64,000 nucleotides of DNA from NCBI RefSeq assembly GCF_008704995.1, contig NZ_CP023747.1, positions 6,296,001-6,360,000 of the forward strand, given 5' to 3'. The stretch is from Streptomyces nodosus (GTDB lineage: Bacteria > Actinomycetota > Actinomycetes > Streptomycetales > Streptomycetaceae). This document shows, in pieces, positions 53,880 through 62,667 of this stretch. Made by a program: the position numbers and the translations under genes. Within the stretch, counting starts at the first letter, position 1, and every line of letters starts with the position of its first letter. Below the pieces are notes generated by a model. That model ran no database searches. It was not told where the DNA came from and saw only the letters and a program-made list of their open reading frames with translations.

Positions 53880-55325
53880 ATGGTCGCTCTGGTGCAGACC
53901 GCGAGCAGCCTGCCCGTGCTGCTCCTGGGCCTGCTGGCCGGCGCCCTGGCCGACATCGTCGACCGCCGGCGACTGCTGCTCCTGGCCCAGGTGCTGATGG
54001 TGGCGGCCGCGGGACTGCTGGCCGCCCTGACCGCGGCGGGACACATCAACCCCTACGGCGTACTCGCCCTGACCTTCGTCCTCGGCTGCGGCACCGCGCT
54101 GATGAACCCCGCCTGGCAGGCGATCCTGCCCGAGCTGGTGCCCCGCGACCAGATCCCCGCCGCCGCGACCCTGGGCGGGGTGAACATGAACCTCGCCAGG
54201 GCCGTGGGCCCCGCCCTCGGCGGCCTGGTGGTGGCCCTGGTGGGCACCGCGGCGGTCTTCGCCCTCAACGCGCTCTCCTTCGTCGCCACCGTCGCCGCGC
54301 TGCTCACCTGGCACCGGCGGAGCGAACCTGACCCGCTGGGGGCCGAGCGGATGCTCCCCGCGGTGCGCGCCGGCTACCGCTATGTGCGCCATGCCCCCCG
54401 GGTGCGCCGGGTGCTGGCCCGCACCCTGCTGTTCGTCCCGGCCGGCGCCGCCCTGTGGTCGCTGCTGCCCGTCCTCGCCCGGCGGCAGCTGGGGCTCGGC
54501 GCGGGCGGATACGGGCTGCTGCTCGGCGCGATCGGGGTCGGGGCCGTGCTCGGTGCCGTACTGCTGCCCCGCGTCCGCGGCCGGTGGTCCAGCAATATGG
54601 CGCTGGTGGGCGGGGGAGTCCTCCTTGCGATCGTCCTCGCCCTGCTGGCGCTGGTGCGCGTCCCCTGGCTCATCGGGGTGGTCCTGGTGCTGTCGGGCGT
54701 CGCCTGGGTCGCCGTACTGTCCACCCTCAACTCCCAGATGCAGGTCACGGTGCCCGAATGGGTCAGGGCACGGGCCCTGGCCGTCTATCTGACGGCCTTC
54801 CAGGGGAGCATGGCCGTGGGCGCCGCGGTGTGGGGAGCGGTCGCCGACGCGGTCGGTGCGGGCGCCGCCGTGCTGGTGGCCGCGGTGGTGCTGGCCGTCG
54901 GCTCACTGGCCGGGTATCGCCTCGCGGTCCCCGACAACCTTCTGGACCGGTCTCCCGCACTGCACCACCCGGCACCCGTGATGATGCTCGATCCCGCGCA
55001 GTTCGCCGGACCGGTCCTGGTCACCGTCGCCTACCGGGTGCCCGCTGACCGCGCCGACGCCTTCGTCACGTCGATGGGCACGGTAGGACGCTCCCGGCTG
55101 CGCACCGGCGCACTGCACTGGAACCTCTACCGGGACGGCGCGGACCCCGAGCGCTATCTGGAGACCTTTCTGGTGGCCTCCTGGGAAGAACATCTCCGGC
55201 AGCACGGCGGCCGGCTCACCGGCTACGACCGGGAGGCCGAGGCGAGGACCAGGGCCATGCTGGACCCCACGGACTCCCTCCAGGTCTCCCACTACCTCCC
55301 GGCCAGGGCAGGAGGCCGGCCATGA
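53880..55325 (+). CDS. MFS_3-type exporter, amino end missing
   Basis: 481 residues from the ATG at 53880. The membrane part begins directly with MVALVQTASSLPVLLLGLLAGALADIVDRRRLLL, which in family members is helix 2. The first 50-60 residues with helix 1 (usually an FRxLWxAQxVSxxGxWMQ-like segment) are absent in all frames upstream. The remaining ten to eleven helices and the C-terminal soluble domain (LVTVAYRVPADRADAFVTSMG, a monooxygenase-like ABM fold normal for this family) are intact, and the gene is coupled to the aquaporin gene. Probably a 5'-truncated, perhaps non-functional gene. The 311 bp before it hold no gene. Confidence 0.7.
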   Translation: MVALVQTASSLPVLLLGLLAGALADIVDRRRLLLLAQVLMVAAAGLLAALTAAGHINPYGVLALTFVLGCGTALMNPAWQAILPELVPRDQIPAAATLGGVNMNLARAVGPALGGLVVALVGTAAVFALNALSFVATVAALLTWHRRSEPDPLGAERMLPAVRAGYRYVRHAPRVRRVLARTLLFVPAGAALWSLLPVLARRQLGLGAGGYGLLLGAIGVGAVLGAVLLPRVRGRWSSNMALVGGGVLLAIVLALLALVRVPWLIGVVLVLSGVAWVAVLSTLNSQMQVTVPEWVRARALAVYLTAFQGSMAVGAAVWGAVADAVGAGAAVLVAAVVLAVGSLAGYRLAVPDNLLDRSPALHHPAPVMMLDPAQFAGPVLVTVAYRVPADRADAFVTSMGTVGRSRLRTGALHWNLYRDGADPERYLETFLVASWEEHLRQHGGRLTGYDREAEARTRAMLDPTDSLQVSHYLPARAGGRP

Positions 55326-56179
55326 CACATCCCTCCCGCGACCCCGCACCGTCCGGCCCGCCGGAACCGCAGAACGGAGCCGACAGCCGCTTCACCCCCG
55401 CGGTGATCGCACAACGCAGCGCCCTGGAACTGCTGCTGACGGCCGTGCTGCTCTTCGGTGTGGTCACGATCGTGCGCTGGGTCGCCGGACCCTCCCCCCT
55501 CTCGGCGGCCGTCCCGCAGATCCATCTGCAGCTCCTCATCATCGGCGGCGGTGTGGGGCTGCTGCTGGCCGCACTGATCATCAGCCCGCCCGGCAGAATC
55601 TCCGGAGGGCACATCAACCCGGCGATCTCACTGGCCATGTGGCGCTTCGGCGTCTTCCCCGGGGCGGCCGTCACCCCCTATGCGGTGGCCCAGCTCGTCG
55701 GCTCGCTGCTCGGGGTGCTCGCGGCCCGAGCGCTGTGGGGTCCGGTGACGGGGCGTCCGCCCGTCACCCATGCGGCCCTGCAGCCCGCGACCGGCTGGAC
55801 GGCCGCCGAACTGTTCGTGGTGGAGGCCGTCAGCATGGGCGTCATCGTCTATCTGGTGGGATTCTTCCTGCAGAGCCCCCGGCTGGCCCCTCTGGTCCCC
55901 TGGCTCGTCGGACTGCTGATCGGAGGGGCGATCGCCGGTCTGGGCACCACCTCCGGAGGATCGGACAACCCCGCACGCCAGTTCGGCCCTGCGGTGGTCT
56001 CCGGCAGGCTCGGCTTCCTCTGGGTCTATCTGGTCGCACCCATGGTCGGGGCCGTGCTCGCGGCCCTCGTCCTCCAGCAGGTGCGCACCTGCCGGGAGGT
56101 GCGCACCCACCGGCTGTGCGGAACCCGCGCCGACGGCTCCGCCCTCACCGCCGAGGACACGCCGGACACTCGGCCGTAG
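55322..56179 (+). CDS. Aquaporin/MIP-family channel
   Basis: 285 residues overlapping the MFS gene by ATGA. The six-helix protein has both NPA boxes: GGHINPAISL (residues 99-101) and GSDNPARQFGPAV (216-218), with the Arg after the second box that forms the selectivity filter. The 25-residue hydrophilic N-terminus and the 40-residue C-terminus are longer than in water channels such as AqpZ. It may conduct water, glycerol or another small neutral solute. Confidence 0.92.
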   Translation: MTHPSRDPAPSGPPEPQNGADSRFTPAVIAQRSALELLLTAVLLFGVVTIVRWVAGPSPLSAAVPQIHLQLLIIGGGVGLLLAALIISPPGRISGGHINPAISLAMWRFGVFPGAAVTPYAVAQLVGSLLGVLAARALWGPVTGRPPVTHAALQPATGWTAAELFVVEAVSMGVIVYLVGFFLQSPRLAPLVPWLVGLLIGGAIAGLGTTSGGSDNPARQFGPAVVSGRLGFLWVYLVAPMVGAVLAALVLQQVRTCREVRTHRLCGTRADGSALTAEDTPDTRP

Positions 56180-56266
56180 CCGTGTGCGGGCCGGTCCCGC
56201 CGGGCCGGATCGCGCATCCCCCTGTCCCGCCGGGGCCGCGGCACCCGCGTGCCCGGGCACGGACGA

Positions 56267-56328
56267 GGGGCCGGCGCCGGCGGGCGTTCCGGGTCAGGTC
56301 CGGAAGCCACGACCGCCGACGCCGGCCC
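56267..56328. terminator. Nested inverted repeats between convergent genes
   Basis: GGGGCCGGCG-type arm (from 56267) pairs imperfectly with CGCCGACGCCGGCCC (to about 56328) around an inner hairpin TTCCGG/CCGGAA (56287-56305). It lies between the aquaporin gene and the convergent S15 peptidase gene and probably terminates both. Confidence 0.55.
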
Positions 56329-56333
56329 GGGGA

Positions 56334-58229
56334 TCAGAGGTGGTTGCCCGGGAGCACCGTGAACGTCGCGGGACCGGCCTGCAGATTCACCGTGTACTGG
56401 CGCAGATAGGTGTCCAGGAACGGTGAGCGGCCGCCGGCGGTGGCGATGTCACGGGCCGGGTCGTTCAGGGCCAGCCGGAGCTGCGCGCCCTTGACCTCGA
56501 TCGTCTCCTTGGACGGGGTGGCCCGCCAGGAACCTGTCTGGATGGAACCGATCTCCACGGCCAGGACATGCCCGGCCGCCAGGGTCCAGTCGGTGGCCTT
56601 GAGGTCGACCGTCATCCGGCCCGAGTGCAGCAGGGAGACCTGCTCGTCGAACATGACGGCGGTGCCGTTCGGAGCCACGTCGTACAGCTTGAGCATGACG
56701 TTGCCCGTGCCCTTGGCGGTCAGGGAGACCTGCGGGGTGCCGGTGACCCGCGCGGACTGCCCGAGCGGCTTGGACCACACGAAGAAGCTCGAGGTGACCT
56801 TGCCGTCCTTCTGGAGCTTCGCCAGTCCCTTGGCCAGTCCCTTGGGGGCCGGCTGCTCGGTCGCGGGCGCGTTCTCCATGTCCCAGGTGCCGGACGGCCG
56901 TCCGAGCGTCTGCGGCGTCTGCTCCCCGGACGCGGCCAGGGCCGCACGGCCCGAGGCGCCGCCGTCGTCCAGGTACGAGCCGTTGCCGAGCGGCAGGGTG
57001 ACGGACCGCTTCACCTCCGGCCAGGTCTTCTGGGTGCGCCAGGCACCGGTGGAGTCCTCCACGACATAGGCCGGGTACTTCACCTTTGGCTTGATGCCCT
57101 TGAGGTACTCGTCGTAGAAGGACAGGGTCTCGTCGTACCAGCCCTCGCGGCCCATGGCCAGGCGCCCGTCGCCGACCCGGTCGCCGCCGCGCACATGGTC
57201 CCACTGGCCGAGCCAGCCGCGCTCGGGGCCCACGTGGTTGTCGAGGTACTCCTGCATCTCCTCGGGCTTGGTGTTGTTCTCGACGAAGCCCTGAGTGACG
57301 AACAGCGGGGTCGTGGTGCCCTTGGCCATCTTCGCCAGGTCACGGTCCGTCCAGTGCTTGTCCTTCTGGTCGGCGATCTTGTATCCGGCCGAGTTCTCCG
57401 TGAGGCACTCCGGGTGGGTCTTCTCCCACTCGGCGTTGGCCAGGTAGTGCGGGTCGTCGTCCGCCAACTGGGGCAGCGTGGCGATGCCGTTGTAGGCGTT
57501 GGCGGTGCCGGTGACGTTCGGGCGGGGCACCCCGTTGGAGTAGATGTACTGGTACATGTCCCAGACGGGCTCCTGGGCGACCACGGCCTTGAGCGGCTTC
57601 TGCTTCAGGTCGTTGCCGATCAGGCCTGTGACGGCGTCGTACGACTTCCCGTACATGCCCACCGCGCCCGTGCTCCACGACTGCTTCGAGGCCCAGTCGA
57701 CCGCGGCCTTGACATCGGCCTGCTCGCCGGGGCCGCCCCAGTCGAGGCAGCCGGTGGAGCCGCCGAAGCCCCGCAGGTCCACCATGACGAAGGCATAGCC
57801 GCGGGCGAACAGGTCGGTGCCCTCGACGAAGTCCTGGAAGCGGGACGAGGGACCGGTGTGCGTCCAGCCCTCGGGGTCCGTCTGCCCGGAGTGCCCGAAG
57901 TACGGGCCGATCGACAGGATGACGGGAACCTTCTTGCCCCGGGGCAGGTTCTCGGGCAACAGGACGTCGGCGTGCAGCTCGGTGCCGGAGCGGTCCGAGG
58001 ACGGGAAGTAGTGCTGCGTCCAGACCGAGCCCTCCGGGACACGGTCGTTCTCCTGGTGCGTGACGGGGGTGGTCGCGGTGGCAACCGCCCCCGCCCCGGC
58101 CTGCGTTGTGGTGGTGGGCTCGGTCGCCGTGCCGGGCGCCGCGGTGGCAGGACCGGCGAGCGTGGCGGTCAACGCGAAGGTGGTGACGAGAGCCGAGGCG
58201 GCCGAGGTGGCCGCGCGACGTCTGTTCAC
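56334..58229 (-). CDS. Secreted S15 peptidase (Xaa-Pro dipeptidyl-peptidase type)
   Basis: 631 residues from a GTG preceded by GGGAGGAG. Signal peptide AASALVTTFALTATLAGPATAA, then a Thr/Ala-rich linker. The alpha/beta-hydrolase domain contains VPVILSIGPYFGHSG, YAFVMVDLRGFGGSTGCLDWGG and AVGMYGKSYDAVTG (nucleophile Ser in GKSY). The C-terminal jelly-roll domain of the CocE/PepX family covers about residues 430-631 (SLTAKGTGNVMLKLYDV, GHVLAVEIGS). It removes Xaa-Pro dipeptides from extracellular peptides or hydrolyses esters. It is expressed from a strong promoter with an overlapping dyad. Confidence 0.92.
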   Translation of the reverse strand: MNRRRAATSAASALVTTFALTATLAGPATAAPGTATEPTTTTQAGAGAVATATTPVTHQENDRVPEGSVWTQHYFPSSDRSGTELHADVLLPENLPRGKKVPVILSIGPYFGHSGQTDPEGWTHTGPSSRFQDFVEGTDLFARGYAFVMVDLRGFGGSTGCLDWGGPGEQADVKAAVDWASKQSWSTGAVGMYGKSYDAVTGLIGNDLKQKPLKAVVAQEPVWDMYQYIYSNGVPRPNVTGTANAYNGIATLPQLADDDPHYLANAEWEKTHPECLTENSAGYKIADQKDKHWTDRDLAKMAKGTTTPLFVTQGFVENNTKPEEMQEYLDNHVGPERGWLGQWDHVRGGDRVGDGRLAMGREGWYDETLSFYDEYLKGIKPKVKYPAYVVEDSTGAWRTQKTWPEVKRSVTLPLGNGSYLDDGGASGRAALAASGEQTPQTLGRPSGTWDMENAPATEQPAPKGLAKGLAKLQKDGKVTSSFFVWSKPLGQSARVTGTPQVSLTAKGTGNVMLKLYDVAPNGTAVMFDEQVSLLHSGRMTVDLKATDWTLAAGHVLAVEIGSIQTGSWRATPSKETIEVKGAQLRLALNDPARDIATAGGRSPFLDTYLRQYTVNLQAGPATFTVLPGNHL

Positions 58230-58378
58230 TTGCTCCTCCCGGAGAGTCAGGTGCGGGGCGGTGCAGGTGGTGCGGTCGAGCGGCGGCTCCTGACCGGCCG
58301 CCGGCAGGGCGACGCGAGGCAACTCGCACGCATATCCGGATCTCGGACGTACGAGCGGGCGGGAGCCGTCGGCGACGG

Positions 58379-58407
58379 AGCCTATGATCGTCATTTAATC
58401 GAGTCAA
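58379..58407 (-). promoter_or_regulatory. Promoter of the S15 peptidase gene
   Basis: On the reverse strand TTGACT (58407-58402), 17 bp, TAGGCT (58384-58379): one of the best sigma-70-type promoters in the window. Start near 58372, leader about 140 nt. Confidence 0.7.
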
Positions 58408-58431
58408 CAGGTCCTTAAGTTCTGCCTGTTG
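58405..58431. promoter_or_regulatory. Dyad overlapping the S15 peptidase -35 box
   Basis: CAACAGG-N13-CCTGTTG, a perfect inverted repeat whose left arm covers most of the -35 hexamer. Probable operator of an unknown regulator. Confidence 0.5.
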
Positions 58432-59010
58432 CCGATGTGGTCGGGGTGGTGCCCGAGGCGGCCGGTGCGGGTGTGTGACCTGCCGTGATGTTCCACGCGG
58501 GGGTGCGCCCGGGGCCGCCTCGGACCGTCACGGCCGCCGACCGCCGATGACCGTCGCGACCGTGGCCTCCCTCGCCGCCGGCGCTGTACTGTGCGCGGGC
58601 GCGGCCGGAGAGATCCCGGTCTGCCTGGACTGCCTTCTCAGCGGCGTGGCGGTCTGCATCGCCGTGGCGGTCGGCACCAGTTGGGTCGAGGAGCCCTTCC
58701 GGGCCCCGCACGACCCGGCGGCCGACGTCGGCGCGGGGGCACGGCGCGCTTCCCTCTCCCCGACCCTCGGCTTCGGCCTCGGCGCGGGCGTGGCCGGCGC
58801 GCTGGGTGTTCGGCTCGGCCGCGTCCGTGGCGCACCCGGCCGGCCCGCCCGTCCGGGAGCGTTCCGGCGTGAGTGCCCTCGAAACGGCCACCGCAACCAA
58901 TTCCCCCGCACCTCTGCGGTCCGCGTCCGCGTTTCGCTAGGCTTCCGGCATACCGGCAGATCAGGGGCGGCGGAGTGTCGGAACGGCAGCGCACCGGGAG
59001 GACCACCATC
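58432..59010. other. Stretch without a confident gene
   Basis: About 580 bp. A rightward frame from the ATG at 58547 begins with a hydrophobic, membrane-like segment (TVATVASLAAGAVLCAGAAGEIPVCLDCLLSGVAVCIAVAVGTSWVEEPF) but runs into Arg/Pro-rich sequence and across the start of the next gene. It may be a remnant of a small membrane protein gene. The promoter of the LAL-type gene must lie in the last 100 bp. Confidence 0.35.
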
Positions 59011-61719
59011 GTGGAGGGACGCGATCGTCCGGGGAACTCCCTGTACGAACGCGAGAGCGAGATGACGGCCGCTCAGGACGCGGTGGAGGACATCTGCGCG
59101 GGCGGTGGGAGCGGCGAACGCGGGCGCGGCGGGCTGCTGTTCTTCAGCGCGGCCGCCGGACGGGGCAAGACGACCGTGCTGGCCGAGATCCGGCGCCTCG
59201 CCGCCGCCCGCGGCTGCACCGTGCTGTCCGCGCGGGGCAGCGAGCAGGAGCACACGGTCCCCTTCCATGTCGTACGCCAGTTGCTCCAGCCCGTCCTCGC
59301 GTCCTGCACCGAGGCCGAGCGCCGCGAGATCTTCGGCGGGTGGTACGAGATCGCCGGCCCGGCCGTCGGGCTGTTCGCCCAGCAGACCGGTGCCGCGGCG
59401 CCGGACCCGCAGGGCGTGCGGGACGGTCTGGACTGGGTCGTCACCCAGGTGGCCGTACGCCGGGCCCCGGTCGTGATCGTCCTCGACGACGCCCACTGGG
59501 GCGATCTGGAGTCACTCGCCTGGCTCGCCGCCTTCGCGGGCCGGGCTCAGGAACTCCCCGTGCTGGTGGTCCTCGGCTACCGCCCCGACGAAGTACCCGC
59601 CGAGGCCCGGACGTTCCGCGAACTGCTCGACGGGCGCGGCGCACGCGCGATCCCGCTGCACGCCCTCAGCCCGGAGGCGGTGGCCGGACTGGTGCGCGGT
59701 TCGCTCGGAGCGGGAGCCGACGACGCCTTCTGCCGCGAGTGCTGGGTGGTCACCGCGGGCAACCCCTACGACGCCGTCGAACTCATCGCCAAGGTCCAGG
59801 ACCGGGGCCTGGCCCCGGACACGGAGTCGGCCTCCCTGCTGCGTGAACTCGGCGCGGGCGCACGGGGCACCGGACTGGTCAAACGGCTGGAGCGGCTCGG
59901 CAACGCCGCGGTCCGGCTCGCCTGGGCCGCCGCGGTGCTCGGCACCGAGATCTCCGCCGATCTGGCCGCGACGGTGGCCGGACTGCCCCCGGCCGAAGCC
60001 CGGGCCGCCGTGGACCGGCTGCGGGTCGCCCGTATCCTCACCGGCACCCGGACCCTCGAGTTCATCCATCCGCTCATCGCCACCGCCGTCTACCAGGCCA
60101 TCCCGCCGGCCACCCGCACCGGCCTGCACGGCGAGGCCGCCTGGGCGGTGGCCGACGCGGGCCTGGGCATCACCGCCGCCGCCCGGCACCTGCTGGAGAC
60201 CCACCCCGAGGGCGATCCGCACACCGTGCGGCAACTGCGTGCCGCCGCCCGCGAGAACCTCCGGCTGGGCGCGCCCGACGCGGCCCGGCGCTGTCTGGAA
60301 CGTGCGCTGCGCGAACCCCCGGCGCCCGAGGACCGCGCGGGCGTCCTCCATGAACTCGGCTGCTCGGCCCTGCTCACCGCCCCCGCCACCACGGTCAACC
60401 ACCTCACCGCGGCCCTGGAGCAGCCCTGCCTCGACCCCGAGCTCAGACAGGATGCCACCTTCCGGCTGGCCCAGGCCTTCGCGCACAACGACGAACTCGC
60501 CGAGGCGGCGGCCGTCGCGGGCGCCGAGGTCGCCCGGGCGGAGTCCCCCCGCGCACGGCTGCGGCTGCAGGTGGCGCACTACCTGTGGCTGGTCTTCGAC
60601 GCACACGAGAAGCGGGCGTCCGACCGCTCCCGCCGCCTCGCACGGCTTGTCGAGGACCTGCCCGGCGAAGCCATCGAGGAGCGGGCCCTGCTGTGCCTGC
60701 GCACCTGGGACGCGGTGCTCTGCGGGGAACCCGCCGCGGACACGCTCGCCGTCGCCGCCCGCGCCATGGGCCTGAGCTACACCGACCCGGACTGGGGCTT
60801 CGAACTGCCGAGCGTGGCCGCGCTCAGCTATATGTACGCCGACGAATGCGACCGCGCGGAAGAACTGTTCAGTTCCGCCATCGCCGAGTGCGAGCAGGTC
60901 GGGTGGAGCGGCGCCCACCTCTCCTTCGGTTTCACCCTCCTCGGCCTGGTCCGGCTCCGGCGCGGCATGCTCGTCGAGGCCGAGGAATGCGCACGGGAAG
61001 GAGTACGCCTGGCCGAGCGGGTCGGCGACCGGGTCCCCGCCCGCTGGTACGCCGTCGGGCTGCTGCTGGACGTCCTGCTGTCCCGGGGGCACCTGGAGGA
61101 GGCGCTTCGCGTCGCCAGGACGTGCGACTTCGCGCCCCCCTACCCGAACGCGGTGGTCTTCCCGGACTCCCAGACCGTCCACGGGCGGCTGCTGCTCGCC
61201 CGTGGCCTGCGCAAGGAGGCCGAGGCACAACTCACCGCCGCCGGGGCACGCCTGGAGGCCAAGGGCATACTCAACCCGACCTGGTGCCCCTGGGCGGGAC
61301 ACCTGGCCCTCGCCGTCGCCGAGGAGGACCCCGGGCGCGCCCGCGCCCTCACCGCGACGATGCTGCGCCGGGCGGAGCGCTACGGCACCCCCACCGCCAT
61401 CGGGGAGGCGCTGGGCTTCAGCGCGACGGTGGCCGAGGACGGGCAGGCGCTGCCCCTGCGGGAGCGCGCGGTGGAACTGCTTCGCCGATCCCCCAGCAGG
61501 CACGCCTACGCCCAGGCCTTGATCGACCTTGCCGTGGAACTCGGGTGCGACGGCCCTGCCGGCAGAGCGACGAGGCTTCTCTCCGAGGGCGTCGCCCTGG
61601 CGGACCGGTGCGGCGCCGACCACCTCGCCCGGCGAGGGCGCGCCGAGATGAACCGGGCCGGTCTGCGGCTCCAGGGGGGACACCCCGCGGCGCAGCACGG
61701 CGGGAACGCCGCGGAGTAG
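59011..61719 (+). CDS. LAL-type AAA ATPase lacking the LuxR DNA-binding domain
   Basis: 902 residues from a GTG after GGGAGGACC. The N-terminal AAA_16/STAND ATPase starts YERESEM; Walker A is SAAAGRGKTT (about 46-55) and Walker B VVIVLDDAHWGD. LGYRPDEVPAEARTF and the winged-helix region of LAL proteins follow, then a long TPR-like helical array (about residues 400-880). Large ATP-binding LuxR regulators normally end in a LuxR HTH (DGLTPxExxV...). This one stops at GRAEMNRAGLRLQGGHPAAQHGGNAAE without it. Either the end was lost or it is a signal-transducing STAND protein acting through a partner. Known LAL proteins sense maltose-like sugars or regulate antibiotic clusters. Confidence 0.85.
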   Translation: MEGRDRPGNSLYERESEMTAAQDAVEDICAGGGSGERGRGGLLFFSAAAGRGKTTVLAEIRRLAAARGCTVLSARGSEQEHTVPFHVVRQLLQPVLASCTEAERREIFGGWYEIAGPAVGLFAQQTGAAAPDPQGVRDGLDWVVTQVAVRRAPVVIVLDDAHWGDLESLAWLAAFAGRAQELPVLVVLGYRPDEVPAEARTFRELLDGRGARAIPLHALSPEAVAGLVRGSLGAGADDAFCRECWVVTAGNPYDAVELIAKVQDRGLAPDTESASLLRELGAGARGTGLVKRLERLGNAAVRLAWAAAVLGTEISADLAATVAGLPPAEARAAVDRLRVARILTGTRTLEFIHPLIATAVYQAIPPATRTGLHGEAAWAVADAGLGITAAARHLLETHPEGDPHTVRQLRAAARENLRLGAPDAARRCLERALREPPAPEDRAGVLHELGCSALLTAPATTVNHLTAALEQPCLDPELRQDATFRLAQAFAHNDELAEAAAVAGAEVARAESPRARLRLQVAHYLWLVFDAHEKRASDRSRRLARLVEDLPGEAIEERALLCLRTWDAVLCGEPAADTLAVAARAMGLSYTDPDWGFELPSVAALSYMYADECDRAEELFSSAIAECEQVGWSGAHLSFGFTLLGLVRLRRGMLVEAEECAREGVRLAERVGDRVPARWYAVGLLLDVLLSRGHLEEALRVARTCDFAPPYPNAVVFPDSQTVHGRLLLARGLRKEAEAQLTAAGARLEAKGILNPTWCPWAGHLALAVAEEDPGRARALTATMLRRAERYGTPTAIGEALGFSATVAEDGQALPLRERAVELLRRSPSRHAYAQALIDLAVELGCDGPAGRATRLLSEGVALADRCGADHLARRGRAEMNRAGLRLQGGHPAAQHGGNAAE

Positions 61720-61747
61720 AGACGACCGCTCGGGGGACACCGCCCTC

Positions 61748-62623
61748 TCAGCGGTCCCGCGGGACTCCCGGAACGGAGGGCGGCGCGGCCGGTATCCGCT
61801 CCAGGACCCCGCCCGCGAACACGTCGTACAGCGGCAGCGTCTCCAGATGGACATAGCCGATATGGCAGTCGCAGACGGCCAGCGGGCAGGCGCGGGGCCG
61901 TAGCGCCCGCCGGTAGGAACCGTCGTACAGATTGCCCAGCTCCGACCGGACGAAATGGCAGCGCCGCACCGTGCCCTCCCCGTCCACCGAGATGACCGAC
62001 TCCCCCGTACGACAGGGCAGTCCCGCGCTGCGGTGCGGCCGGCGGCTGTAGGGGAACAGCGGGTCGAGGGCGGTCCACCCGTCGGCCTCGGCATCGGTGT
62101 AGCTGTGCCCCTCGGCGGCGTTCACCCACAGATACACGGGGGAGGGGAGGTCCTCGCGCAACCGGCGCGCCATCTCCAGGTGTTCGGGGAGGCCGACGAT
62201 GCCGACACTGTGGCGGACCCCGCGGGCGGCCAGATCGCGGCACTTGGCGAGGAAGCGGTCGTAGGGCGTCTGCCCGGGGTGGAAGGTGCACCACAGGGCG
62301 AGGGTGTCCAGGTCGGCCGTGTCCAGCCAGTCCGTACGGCAGCTGAGATTGGTCTGTATCGCCACCCGGCGGGTGTGCGGCAGCCGGCTCAGCTCCACCA
62401 GCGCCCGCCGGTACCAGGAACGCACCAGGCCCTCGCCCCACGGGGTGAACAGCAGGGACAGGCTGTCGCCCCGCTGACCGGCGGCCCAGGCGGTGAAACG
62501 CTCCAGGGCGGCGCGGTCCGCCGCCAGTTGGTCACGGCTGTCCCGGCGCTTGGCGAAGGGGCAGTACGGACAGTCGTAGTCGCAGGACGCCAGCGGGCCG
62601 CGATAGAGGATCGTCAGGTCCAT
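61748..62623 (-). CDS. STM4011-family radical SAM protein
   Basis: 291 residues from the ATG at 62623, with GGAG five bases upstream. CDYDCPYCPFAKR provides the CxxxCxxC iron-sulfur motif. LLFTPWGEGL, VAIQTNLSC and LALWCTFHPGQ follow radical-SAM barrel order. A Cys-rich C-terminal part (RRCHFVRSELGNLYDG, PRACPLAVCDCHIGYVHLE) could hold an auxiliary cluster. It lies directly downstream of the STM4012-type gene, the conserved order in the STM4011-STM4015 group. The product of this system is unknown. Confidence 0.88.
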   Translation of the reverse strand: MDLTILYRGPLASCDYDCPYCPFAKRRDSRDQLAADRAALERFTAWAAGQRGDSLSLLFTPWGEGLVRSWYRRALVELSRLPHTRRVAIQTNLSCRTDWLDTADLDTLALWCTFHPGQTPYDRFLAKCRDLAARGVRHSVGIVGLPEHLEMARRLREDLPSPVYLWVNAAEGHSYTDAEADGWTALDPLFPYSRRPHRSAGLPCRTGESVISVDGEGTVRRCHFVRSELGNLYDGSYRRALRPRACPLAVCDCHIGYVHLETLPLYDVFAGGVLERIPAAPPSVPGVPRDR

Positions 62624-62632
62624 AGGGACTCC

Positions 62633-62667
62633 GTCACTTGGGTTCGCACCGCGGTCACTTGGGTTCG
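62633..62667. repeat. 21-bp tandem duplication at a stop codon
   Basis: GTCACTTGGGTTCG occurs at 62633-62646 and 62654-62667, 21 bp apart. The right copy contains the stop codon and last codons of the STM4012-type gene (reverse strand EPK-stop). The left copy repeats them in the spacer before the STM4011-type gene. Confidence 0.8.

Noticed and set aside
58415..58900. A leftward 161-codon frame upstream of the S15 peptidase
   Set aside because: Low-complexity Ala/Arg/Gly sequence with no family character. It also overlaps the peptidase promoter region.
59512..62094. An 860-codon antisense frame across the LAL ATPase
   Set aside because: It matches no family and spans two opposing genes. It mirrors the sense codon bias.
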